Shown here: positions 26,049 through 33,618 of the stretch, piece after piece | Layout: every line of letters starts with the position of its first letter | How positions within the stretch are numbered: position 1 is the first letter of the stretch | NCBI RefSeq assembly: GCF_001043005.1 | Contig: NZ_JYKZ01000002.1 | Location: 496,001-560,000, forward strand | From: Pseudomonas psychrophila | GTDB taxonomy: Bacteria; Pseudomonadota; Gammaproteobacteria; Pseudomonadales; Pseudomonadaceae | DNA: 64,000 nucleotides | Direction: 5' to 3' | Notes under the pieces: generated by a model | Seen by the model: the letters and a program-made list of their open reading frames with translations, nothing else | What the model was told of the DNA's origin: nothing | The model's database searches: none | Position numbers and translations under genes: made by a program

Positions 26049-26924
26049 ATGGCCCTGACTATCCACACCAACTACTCCTCGCTGCTGACCCAGACCAACC
26101 TGAACAAGACCAACAACGCCCTGGCCGTCAACCAGCAGCGCCTGGGCACTGGCCTGCGCATCAACTCTGCCGCTGACGACGCCGCTGGCCTGCAGATCGC
26201 TACCCGCATGAACGCTCAGTCCAAAGGCATGGCGGTGGCCCTGCGTAACGTCAGCGACGCGTCTTCGCTGCTGCAGACCGCTGATGGCTCGCTCAACGAA
26301 TTGACCGACATCATGCAGCGCATGAAAGACCTCGCCACACAGTCTGCCAACGGAACGAACAGCGACGCCGACCGCACCTCGATGCAGGCCGAGTACGACG
26401 AGTTGGGCAAAGAAATGCACAACATCATGGAGAACACGGCTTACGCTGGCGAAAAACTGTTCGGCAGTGACGGCACCACCGGCAAATTCGGTTCGGCCGT
26501 GGCGTTCCAGATTGGCGCCAGCGCCGCAGAGACCCTCGACCTTGACCTGTCGGCACAAACCTCCGGCCTGGGCACTGAACTGGGCGGCTTGTCTAAGAGC
26601 TACGGCGCAGCCCCGGTATCCGGCACTGAAATCTCCACCAGCACCGCCGCCAACGCCCAGATCACCGCATTGAGCGCTGCGCTGGACAGCGTGGGCGAAC
26701 TGCGCGGCCAGTTTGGTGCCAATATCAACCGCCTCAACCACACCGCCAACAACCTGTCCAACGTCAAGGACAACACCGAAATGGCCCGTGGGCGCATCAT
26801 GGATGCCGACTTCGCCAGCGAAAGCGCGATGATGAGCAAGAACTCCATGCTGATGCAGTCGGGCATCTCCATGCTCAAGCAAACCGGGCAAATGCCGAGC
26901 ATGGTTATGTCCTTGTTGGGCTAA
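26049..26924 (+). CDS. fliC: Lateral-type flagellin (FliC/LafA)
   Basis: A 291-residue flagellin. The N-terminal D0/D1 helices contain TNLNKTNNALAVNQQRLGTG and INSAADDAAGLQIATRM; the C-terminus contains NRLNHTANNLSNVKDN and QSGISMLKQTGQMPSMVMSL. The central D2/D3 region is almost absent, as in short lateral flagellins. The ATG at 26049 is chosen for AGGAA 8 bp upstream and the family start MALTIHTNYSSL; a GTG at 25953 would extend it wrongly. It follows flgA directly and is closed by a strong terminator, so it is probably transcribed alone. Confidence 0.93.
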   Translation: MALTIHTNYSSLLTQTNLNKTNNALAVNQQRLGTGLRINSAADDAAGLQIATRMNAQSKGMAVALRNVSDASSLLQTADGSLNELTDIMQRMKDLATQSANGTNSDADRTSMQAEYDELGKEMHNIMENTAYAGEKLFGSDGTTGKFGSAVAFQIGASAAETLDLDLSAQTSGLGTELGGLSKSYGAAPVSGTEISTSTAANAQITALSAALDSVGELRGQFGANINRLNHTANNLSNVKDNTEMARGRIMDADFASESAMMSKNSMLMQSGISMLKQTGQMPSMVMSLLG

Positions 26925-26947
26925 AACCCAAGGCAGGACGCTTGAAC

Positions 26948-26984
26948 AAAAACGCCCCCGAAGTGATTCGGGGGCGTTTTTTTA
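26948..26984 (+). terminator. Rho-independent terminator after flagellin
   Basis: A perfect stem (AAAACGCCCCCGAA / TTCGGGGGCGTTTT) with a GTGA loop followed by T7 starts 24 bp after the flagellin stop. Confidence 0.93.
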
Positions 26985-27057
26985 TCCTGACGCACTGTGG
27001 TGTGAGAGGACGGAGGGGATGAAAACGCCTCCTGCTCCACCCATGCTTTTCTCGTCC

Positions 27058-27086
27058 CAATAAAAATGGCCCGCTGAGCGGGCCAT
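27058..27086 (-). terminator. Rho-independent terminator on the minus strand
   Basis: Nine-base arms (ATGGCCCGC / GCGGGCCAT) with a 3-nt loop and a TTTTTATT tail on the minus strand lie 18 bp after the end of the decayed gene 27104-27349 and support that this was once an expressed gene. Confidence 0.75.
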
Positions 27087-27103
27087 GTTCACAGGTCTGT
27101 CAA

Positions 27104-27349
27104 TCAGGCCTTGCGCCATTGCTCCATGCCGACCTCGTCGAGCATCCAGTCCCGGCTGGGTTGAATGGGGCAGCCCCAGACAGTCGTGCAGGGTGATCGC
27201 GGTGGCCGGTATCGGGTAATCAGGTGATTCCAAACCAGGGCATAGGCCGTGGCCGCAAAGGTATACGGCGTGGAGATCAACTCGCCTTAGATTTGCGGGG
27301 CCTGCAGGGCGGGCATCAAGGGGCGGGTCACATCTATGGGTTTGTCCAT
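27104..27349 (-). pseudogene. Decayed small gene of unknown function
   Basis: The minus strand reads MDKPIDVTRPLMPALQAPQI, then TAA (27287-27289), then continues in the same frame as GELISTPYTFAATAYALVWN through PSRDWMLDEVGMEQWRKA to a TGA and a terminator. The segment between (ITRYRPPRSPCTTVWGCPI) reads more protein-like, as ATAITLHDC, in a neighbouring frame, so a pair of compensating indels is possible. Coding-like composition, an ordered end and a terminator argue for a real gene of about 80 codons that has broken. I do not recognise the family. It lies between flagellin and the LafZ-like regulator, both on the other strand. Confidence 0.4.
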
Positions 27350-27948
27350 TGAAAATGTCTTTGCAGAGGGCGGCGATCCGCAAGCAACACAGGGTCAAGC
27401 CCGCCACCCTTGTCGGCCAGACTCTGCATGCCTGCGGTCTTGGGTGGGCCATTGCATCACGATTATTACAAACAGTTCTCAGCCTCATTGCAGGGACCAT
27501 GCCACCTCTTAGATATTTTTTATCTTGTTGTTTTATATGCACTTATTATAAATTTACGAGGCCCTCCAAAGCGTGTTTTTCCTCCTCTGTACCCTGGCTC
27601 TTCCGCCAGAGGGAAGCAGGCTTTCCGCTGTTTGGCATGATTCGTACAGGCATTACGCGAGTGTTAGCCATTTACCCAAGCGTCACGTTCGGACAGGCCC
27701 GACAGAGTGCTTTTGGATACCGGAAAGTAGAGCTGCACCTCGACAGGTTAACCCTTTGAAAGAACACTCTTTTTGTGAATATTAAGAGCGGGGACAACCC
27801 GTCAAGGGCTTTGCTTTAGCCGGCTTCATTCAGGCTCAGTGCTGAGGGGGGATTACGATTCGCCCTTAATTAAAATCAGAAATACCCTACATGAGTCGCC
27901 GAAGACTGAAGCGTAAGATTGCGCTCCCTAGCATGGTGACTCCTCTGA
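27350..27948. other. Long non-coding stretch with an AT-rich patch before the LafZ-like gene
   Basis: About 600 bp without a credible gene. An AT-rich segment near 27506-27562 (TATTTTTTATCTTGTTG followed by TTATTATAAATTTAC) stands out from the high-GC neighbourhood and could bind nucleoid proteins or mark foreign or decayed DNA. Open frames here on the plus strand have no protein-like composition. A weak sigma-28-like element lies at the right end. Confidence 0.5.
27879..27905 (+). promoter_or_regulatory. Weak sigma-28-like promoter before the LafZ-like gene
   Basis: GAAA, a 15-base spacer and GCCGAAGA resemble TAAA-N15-GCCGATAA (three of four and six of eight positions) and lie 44 bp before the ATG. 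It is a single weak match and could be chance. Confidence 0.25.
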
Positions 27949-28743
27949 ATGAACACTTTTGATGCGAATATGAAGACCGGTCACAGCCAGCAACATGCTT
28001 TATTCTGCCCGGTGCTATACACGCTGACATTGTTCAAGGATGAAGAAAAACGCACTGTCGAATTGGGGTTTTCCGGCGGTCGCCTGCTTGAACGTCTGTT
28101 GCAAGAGCCCGGGCAGGTGATCGACCGCGACACCCTCGTGGCCTATGCCTGGTCAGACCGTGTGGTCGGCCCCGGCAGTCTCAACCAGCAGGTCTATACC
28201 CTGCGCAAGATCCTGGGTGACGAGAAAAACCTGCAGATCATCCAGACCGTGCCGCGTCGCGGCTACCGCCTGAATCCAACCTACATCATTGAACAAAGCA
28301 GGCTGGCAAGCGCCACACCGCTGCCCCCCCTGGCAACCGGGCAGGCAACCGCGCAGCCTTATGCAGCCCCTGCACGGGCGCCCTCCGGCATGGGCCGTCG
28401 GTTCATGGCCATCACCGCGATTACCGTGGCGGTTGCCGGCTACTTTTTCGCCCTGCCGTCTCCTGAGCTCTATGCCAGCATGCAGAGAGTAGGGACCAAT
28501 ACCGTGATGTATGTCGATCAGCAGGAACCCCAGGTCAAGGAGCTGATCAAAACGACCCGTACGCTCAGCGAGCGCATGATCCAGCTGAGTGATCAACCGA
28601 TCGAGCTGGCGATCGTTGGCAGCGCCGATGGCGAGTACCAGATCTATTGCTCCCTGCACTCGGGCCAGCACCATGTGCTCAAGCTGCACCGTGACGACAT
28701 TCAGAGCGTCAGTGATGCACGCCTGCGCGACTGCGTAAACTGA
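27949..28743 (+). CDS. lafZ: LafZ-like membrane-anchored winged-helix regulator (ToxR/CadC type)
   Basis: A 264-residue protein. Residues about 20-112 form an OmpR/CadC-type winged helix (FSGGRLLERLLQEPGQVIDR, WSDRVVGPGSLNQQVYTLRK, QTVPRRGYRLNP). After a Pro/Ala linker a single membrane segment (about 152-168) leads to a periplasmic domain of about 95 residues, the layout of ToxR/CadC. E. coli Flag-2 carries a putative transmembrane regulator, lafZ, at the same place beside the flagellin. It may sense an envelope or surface signal and control the lateral genes; that role is inference. The start has no clear Shine-Dalgarno. Confidence 0.7.
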   Translation: MNTFDANMKTGHSQQHALFCPVLYTLTLFKDEEKRTVELGFSGGRLLERLLQEPGQVIDRDTLVAYAWSDRVVGPGSLNQQVYTLRKILGDEKNLQIIQTVPRRGYRLNPTYIIEQSRLASATPLPPLATGQATAQPYAAPARAPSGMGRRFMAITAITVAVAGYFFALPSPELYASMQRVGTNTVMYVDQQEPQVKELIKTTRTLSERMIQLSDQPIELAIVGSADGEYQIYCSLHSGQHHVLKLHRDDIQSVSDARLRDCVN

Positions 28744-28795
28744 GCGCCCGCCAATAGAATCTGCGCGGCTACCTGCCGCGCAATACATTACCCTT

Positions 28796-29713
28796 CTAGT
28801 TAACCCCACGAGCCGCTGCTGGCTGGATGTAATCAACATCGCCCGGCGCATAACGCGCATGGCCGTCAGCAAACAGTTGGCGGTACAGCGCCTCCGCCTG
28901 ACGCGTCAGCAACAGCAGTTCGATACGCCGGTTAACACCGCTTTGCGGCTCCTCAGGGCGCAGGGGCATGCCATCTGCCTGGGCCGAAACCTGCAACACG
29001 CCCTTGACCGGCAAGCCCGCGGCGACCAACCCCCCCCTGGCTTGCAAGGCACGCTCGCCGGACAGGTTCCAGTTGTCATAGTCGCGCTTGCCGCGATAAG
29101 GCGTGGCATCGGTATGGCCGCTGATGATCAGCTTGTTGTCGATCTTGGCCAGTTCTTGCGCCAAAGCCCCCAGCAGGGTACGAAAGTGCGGATTGATGCG
29201 GGCGCTGCCCCGCTCGAACATAAAGCGCGTGGCATCATCCTTGATCAGAATTCGCAGACCCTGGGGCACGACTTGCACCTCGATATTGGCCAGTGCATCC
29301 GTACGCTCGGCGAGCAGGCTCATCAGCCTGGCCAGTTCCTGCATATCAGCCTCGGATTCGTAGCGCTCGGCCTGCAGCGGTGCTGTGTCTGGCGCCAGTG
29401 GCTGTGCCAGGGATGCCACAGAATCGGCCTTTACGATCTCCTGGGCCACGGCGCTTTCAAGCGGCACGGCACTGACACCGTCGAAAATACCGGCACCCCC
29501 TTCGAACACGGTGTCATAACCCTCCCCCCTGAGTGCCATACGCTCTGCATCGGCCTGGGGCTGAATGATCCACAGCACCATGAACAACGCCATCATGGCC
29601 AGAGTGAAGTCCGCAAACGCGACCTTCCAGGCGCCGCTGTGCAGCACTTCATGTCCGCGTTTGCTGCGGCGCTTGATAATGATTTGCTCGCCTGACTCGC
29701 TAGCTCGTCTCAT
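28796..29713 (-). CDS. motB: Lateral stator protein MotB (LafU)
   Basis: A 305-residue protein. One membrane helix near residues 30-50 (FADFTLAMMALFMVLWII) holds the ion-carrying Asp of AD-F. Residues about 165-285 are the OmpA-like peptidoglycan-binding domain (IISGHTDATPYRG, GVNRRIELLLL). With MotA it makes the stator that powers rotation, probably with protons as in other lateral motors. It is last in the fliD-to-motB operon, the lafU position, and overlaps motA by 14 bp. Confidence 0.92.
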   Translation of the reverse strand: MRRASESGEQIIIKRRSKRGHEVLHSGAWKVAFADFTLAMMALFMVLWIIQPQADAERMALRGEGYDTVFEGGAGIFDGVSAVPLESAVAQEIVKADSVASLAQPLAPDTAPLQAERYESEADMQELARLMSLLAERTDALANIEVQVVPQGLRILIKDDATRFMFERGSARINPHFRTLLGALAQELAKIDNKLIISGHTDATPYRGKRDYDNWNLSGERALQARGGLVAAGLPVKGVLQVSAQADGMPLRPEEPQSGVNRRIELLLLTRQAEALYRQLFADGHARYAPGDVDYIQPAAARGVN

Positions 29714-30575
29714 TGACCCGGTCCTCGTAAGCCGTCACCCAGTCTTCCAGGCGCTTGAAGGTCGGTTTGACGTCCTGCTCAATCAGTTTGCGCCCGGCGT
29801 CTACGGCCAGCAGCGTCGGCTTGCCCGCCAGATGCGCCACCAGTGTGGTGCGCACGCACTCAAGGGCCGACATCTCGGTGCGGATACGCTGAGCCATCGC
29901 ATTACTCAAGGGCTCCATCAGGCAGTAGCAGAAGAAGATCCCCAGGAAAGTGCCTACCAGCGCAGCCGCAACATGGGCACCAATTTCGGCGACCGAGCCG
30001 CCGATGCTGTCCATGGTGATAATGATGCCGAGGATGGCGGCCAGAATCCCGAAACCGGGCATGGCTTCACCCACCTTGAACAGCGAACGGGACGGCAGCA
30101 GCAGGGCTTCATGCATGGCGTCCAGTTCTTGCTCCAGAAAGCCTTCCATCTCATGGGCGCTGATCTTGCCCATCGCCATCAGGCGAAAGTTGTCGGCAAT
30201 AAACGCCATCAGGTTTTTTTCCTGAAGGATCAACGGGTACTTGCTGAAAAGATCGCTTTGCTCAGGCTCCTCGATATGCGCATCCAGCGCCTTGAGCCCC
30301 CCTATTTCAACGGTTTCCATCAACTCGTAGAGCAACATCAACAGCTCGCGCTGGAACTGTTCGCCACGGCGGCGGAACGAAAAAACCCCCTTGGTCTGAT
30401 GCCACATTTCAATCAGGACTTCCTTGGGGTTACCGATGATCAGGCTACCCAGCGCTGCGCCCACGACGATCAACAATTCGGAGGGCTGCCACAACACGTT
30501 CAGTGAGCCACCCGCCCAAGCGAACCCCCCCAGCACGCAGCTGAGGATGATGATTGCACCTAAAATTTTCTGCAC
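29700..30575 (-). CDS. motA: Lateral stator protein MotA (LafT)
   Basis: A 291-residue membrane protein, close to E. coli MotA (295), with four helices. The conserved proline segment VGEAMPGFGILAAILGIIIT lies near residues 164-183, and the cytoplasmic loop (about 60-160) holds charged residues that meet FliG. It overlaps the sigma factor gene fliA by 16 bp and motB by 14 bp. Confidence 0.93.
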   Translation of the reverse strand: MQKILGAIIILSCVLGGFAWAGGSLNVLWQPSELLIVVGAALGSLIIGNPKEVLIEMWHQTKGVFSFRRRGEQFQRELLMLLYELMETVEIGGLKALDAHIEEPEQSDLFSKYPLILQEKNLMAFIADNFRLMAMGKISAHEMEGFLEQELDAMHEALLLPSRSLFKVGEAMPGFGILAAILGIIITMDSIGGSVAEIGAHVAAALVGTFLGIFFCYCLMEPLSNAMAQRIRTEMSALECVRTTLVAHLAGKPTLLAVDAGRKLIEQDVKPTFKRLEDWVTAYEDRVNETS

Positions 30576-31312
30576 GTCACATTACTCTTGGTTAAAAAAT
30601 GATGAGCCTTCTCGATCGCCTGCTTGCTGATCTGGCAGACCCTGGCATCGCTGATGTCGAGTACCAGGCCGATTTCCTTGAGGCTCAACTCATGCTGGTA
30701 GTAAAGCGTCAGCACCAGGCGCTCGCGCTCGTTGAGCGGGTCCAGTGCCTGAGCCAACAGGCGCTCGTTGAGCACACGTTCCTCAACACCGCGACCTGAA
30801 TGTTGAAAGTCCTGACTGCCATCACACAGCAAGGTATCGAGGCTTTCGATGGCTTCGGCCGCTTCTGCCTGCAAGTAGCCTTGATACTGTGTTTCGCTCA
30901 GCCCCGTGGCCTTGAGCACTTCTTCATCACGGGGTGCTCGACCCAATTGCCGGGTCAGGCTGCGCAGGGCGTCGCGCACTTTGTGCGCCTGCTGGCGCAC
31001 TTGCCGGGGGCGCCAGTCCAGGCGACGCAGTTCATCCAGAATCGCCCCGCGAACACGCAGGGCGGCAAAGCGCCCAAACTGCTCATCCGGGGTGCCGTAG
31101 CGGCGCAACCCCTGCAGCAGGCCCATCAGGCCAATCTGCTCCATGTCCTCACGGTCCAGCACCTGGCTGGCCTGTAGCGACAGCTGATTGACAATGCGCT
31201 TGACCAGCGGCAAGTAGCTCAAGATCCAGTGCTGCTCAACATCCGGAGTCAGTGTTTGCGGGCAGTGATCTGCGCCACTCGATCCGTGATCGACCAAACT
31301 ATGATTGTTCAT
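30560..31312 (-). CDS. fliA: Flagellar sigma-28 factor FliA (LafS)
   Basis: A 250-residue sigma-70 family protein. Region 2 is YLPLVKRIVNQLSLQ and LDREDMEQIGLMGLLQGLRRY; region 3 and region 4 follow (LNERERLVLTLYYQHELSLKEIG, ISDARVCQISKQAIEKA). It directs late flagellar transcription and is held by the FlgM encoded 4 kb away. ATG 31312 (MNNHS) lies 7 bp after the fliL stop; a start 39 bp upstream would reach into fliL. A sigma factor inside the motility operon is the lafS arrangement. Confidence 0.92.
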   Translation of the reverse strand: MNNHSLVDHGSSGADHCPQTLTPDVEQHWILSYLPLVKRIVNQLSLQASQVLDREDMEQIGLMGLLQGLRRYGTPDEQFGRFAALRVRGAILDELRRLDWRPRQVRQQAHKVRDALRSLTRQLGRAPRDEEVLKATGLSETQYQGYLQAEAAEAIESLDTLLCDGSQDFQHSGRGVEERVLNERLLAQALDPLNERERLVLTLYYQHELSLKEIGLVLDISDARVCQISKQAIEKAHHFLTKSNVTCRKF

Positions 31313-31319
31313 GGCGTTG

Positions 31320-31778
31320 TTACTGCACCAGCAACTTGCTGACCAGCGCACCGCTGAACGGTGCTGTCAGACCCTTGCTGGCAAAGTCCTGTCGCAACCG
31401 GGTCTCGATCCGGCCTTGCACCTGATCAATACCCAGTTGGCGCAACTCATCAAACGAAAGCTGAGACAACGAACTGATCACCGAATGGCGTACCAGCGGT
31501 TCGATCTGTTTGAGGGTGTCAGCTTTTAGACTGGTGTCCGCCTGCAGGGCCAGATCAAGCACCACATAGCGCTCACGCCCTTGCCCCGGCAGATTGACGA
31601 TAATTTTTTCGATCGGGTAAAACGCCAGGTCACTACTCGGCTGTACCACCCCTGCGGTCGCACCCTTGATCATCGGGCGCAAATACAGATAACCACCCAC
31701 CGCTGCACCCACGGTGATCACCGTGTTGAGCCCCACTATTAATAAAATGACGCGTGACATCGACATGTAAAAGTTCAA
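31320..31778 (-). CDS. fliL: Flagellar basal body-associated protein FliL (LafF)
   Basis: A 152-residue single-pass protein. The membrane helix spans about residues 8-30 (ILLIVGLNTVITVGAAVGGY) and is followed by the periplasmic FliL domain (SDLAFYPIEKIIVNLPGQGRERYVVLDL). FliL rings the stators and raises torque, mostly in surface-moving cells. It lies 49 bp after fliK. Shorter starts at Met5 or Met7 are possible. Confidence 0.85.
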   Translation of the reverse strand: MNFYMSMSRVILLIVGLNTVITVGAAVGGYLYLRPMIKGATAGVVQPSSDLAFYPIEKIIVNLPGQGRERYVVLDLALQADTSLKADTLKQIEPLVRHSVISSLSQLSFDELRQLGIDQVQGRIETRLRQDFASKGLTAPFSGALVSKLLVQ

Positions 31779-31827
31779 TCCACTTGGAGTTCAGTTTCGG
31801 TTTGGCCGTACAACGGCGCCAGGGAGG

Positions 31828-32922
31828 TCAAACGGTCACCAGCACGCCGTTGTCGCGCTGCGTGGGTAAATCTGCGGGCGCCTGCCCATCCTGTACGGCA
31901 TCGGCATCGGCAATGGCCGATTCACGGGCTGACCGGCCCTGATCACGGGAGGAATGCCCTCGCGAATCGCTGGACACCTGCACGTTCACTTGCAGGCTGT
32001 TCTGCTCCACCAGTTCCTGGCGCAAGCGTTCGCTGGTGGCCGCCAGCAAACGCGCAACATCGGTCTGGGCAGCGGAGATATGCACGCTCAGGCGGCCGGA
32101 TTCATGACTGATGAAAATTTCCAGGCTGCCCAGTTCAGGCGGGTCCAGGCGAATCGTGGCTTGCTGAAAACGTTGCTGGACCTGCACCTCGACGGTTTCA
32201 CGCAGGGCATGGAGCATTTGCTCCCCCCAGCGGGCCTGCGGTTCTGCCAACTTGAGCCCGCGTTCCAGCACCGGACCTGAAGTCTGGGGGGCCGGCGTCA
32301 ATGGCGCAGGCGCAGGCGCAGCAGCCCCCTCTGTGCCCGACAGCGCCTCGAGCGTGGCGGTCACTGCCAGCGACACGCCTTCACTGGCGGCACTCATAAC
32401 GGGCATGACCATTCGCACTGCCGGTGCATCGCGCTTTTCCAGCATCATTGCCAACCCGTCGACGGGCAGCTCGCTGGGGGTTCGGGCCTGCCCGGATACC
32501 GGCGCCATTCGGTTTGAATCACGGGCGGCAACCGGCTCCTGGGCGGTGTGTGACGCCATGCGGGCCAGCAGCCGTTCACCGGACACGGCTTGCACCGCCG
32601 GTGCAGCAACCTCACGGGCCTGAACCTGGGCGTTTTGCTGGCTCAGCATCATGTTCAACCACTGCTGCGGGTCCACGACAGGATCCTGTTGCAGCTCGGC
32701 TGCCGGCCCGGACTGCGCCTCGGCTTCAGCCTCGGGCAGTGGCTCGGTGGCGGTCAGCTCCACAGGCAATTCAGCCAACGGCAAGGGCGGATCGAGTTCG
32801 GGCTGCGGCGCCACGTACAACAGCGGCGCCAGATCGCCCATCACCAGGGCATCCTCGACAGGCAGGTTACGGGGATCAAAAGCGGCACCGATTCCGCCGA
32901 GCAGCGACAAGGACATGTCCAT
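31828..32922 (-). CDS. fliK: Hook-length control protein FliK (LafE)
   Basis: A 364-residue protein. The N-terminal two thirds is Pro/Ala/Glu-rich and low in order, the part that acts as ruler. Residues about 225-330 are the C-terminal hook-length domain (VQQRFQQATIRLDPPELGSLEI, HISAAQTDVARLLAATSERLR), which switches FlhB specificity. It lies 2 bp after fliT, in the lafE position. Confidence 0.88.
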   Translation of the reverse strand: MDMSLSLLGGIGAAFDPRNLPVEDALVMGDLAPLLYVAPQPELDPPLPLAELPVELTATEPLPEAEAEAQSGPAAELQQDPVVDPQQWLNMMLSQQNAQVQAREVAAPAVQAVSGERLLARMASHTAQEPVAARDSNRMAPVSGQARTPSELPVDGLAMMLEKRDAPAVRMVMPVMSAASEGVSLAVTATLEALSGTEGAAAPAPAPLTPAPQTSGPVLERGLKLAEPQARWGEQMLHALRETVEVQVQQRFQQATIRLDPPELGSLEIFISHESGRLSVHISAAQTDVARLLAATSERLRQELVEQNSLQVNVQVSSDSRGHSSRDQGRSARESAIADADAVQDGQAPADLPTQRDNGVLVTV

Positions 32923-32924
32923 GA

Positions 32925-33242
32925 CTAGACCTCCCCCTGCACACTATCGAGCAGGGAGTAGGCGCGACGCCCTTCCCCATGTTCGGTGTGACGGCCCAAC
33001 AGGCCGCCAACACGCTGGCATTCTCGCGTGCAGCCCTGCAACGCCCGGGCATGCAGGGCTTTGAGAGGCTCCAGGCGCGCCTGCAGCTCTGCGCCCAGCT
33101 CACCGGTGACTCTCAAACGCTGCAGGCCCTGGCGGATCAGCGCGTCGATTTCGCCAATGCGCGCCCAGTCCTCTGCGGCCAGCGCGGCACTGAGCAATTG
33201 CCCCAGATGATCCAGGCGGCGCAAATCAATGGTGTGAGGCAT
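32925..33242 (-). CDS. fliT: FliT-like flagellar chaperone (LafD)
   Basis: A 105-residue, largely helical protein (LRRLDHLGQLLSAALAAEDW, LQARLEPLKALHARALQG). Similarity to FliT is faint by eye; size, helical content and place between fliS and fliK match lafD. FliT binds the FliD cap and keeps it soluble for export. The ATG at 33242 overlaps the fliS stop by 17 bp; an upstream Met would cover most of fliS. Confidence 0.65.
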   Translation of the reverse strand: MPHTIDLRRLDHLGQLLSAALAAEDWARIGEIDALIRQGLQRLRVTGELGAELQARLEPLKALHARALQGCTRECQRVGGLLGRHTEHGEGRRAYSLLDSVQGEV

Positions 33243-33609
33243 TGACACCTTCCCAGCCGTCACGAATCTGCCCCAACAGATGCACAACTTCATCAATACC
33301 GGTAACCGACAGGGACACACTGACGTCCACCAGACGGTGCAGGCAGTAGTCGTAAAGCCGTGACAGGTCCTGCACCAGCTCACCGCCCTCTTCATAATCG
33401 AGTGTGCTGTTGAGTGCGGTGAGAATGTTCATGCACTTTTCCAGCGATTGGCCCTTGAGTTCGTAATGGCTGGCCTCGATGTGCCCGCGTGCCCTGCTCA
33501 GTTCATCGAGCAGACCATCGAACATCACCAGCACCAGTTCATACGGCGAAGCGGCACACACACGGACTTCAAGGTCGACTGCGCGGTACCCGTCATAGCT
33601 ATCATTCAT
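33226..33609 (-). CDS. fliS: Flagellin export chaperone FliS (LafC)
   Basis: A 127-residue helical protein. SPYELVLVMFDGLLDELSRARGHIE near residues 21-45 and KCMNILTALNSTLDYEEGGEL near residues 58-78 match the FliS fold. It binds the C-terminus of flagellin before export. It lies 9 bp after fliD. Confidence 0.92.
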   Translation of the reverse strand: MNDSYDGYRAVDLEVRVCAASPYELVLVMFDGLLDELSRARGHIEASHYELKGQSLEKCMNILTALNSTLDYEEGGELVQDLSRLYDYCLHRLVDVSVSLSVTGIDEVVHLLGQIRDGWEGVNASHH

Positions 33610-33618
33610 TTTTCAAAA

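Noticed and set aside
26982..27542. A 186-codon minus-strand frame after the flagellin gene
   Set aside because: It has poor composition for a protein, begins in intergenic DNA and runs through a terminator. The neighbouring frame (27104-27349) reads better, as a decayed gene.
27349..27759. A 136-codon plus-strand frame in the gap before the LafZ-like gene
   Set aside because: No ribosome-binding site, no recognisable pattern, and it crosses the AT-rich patch.
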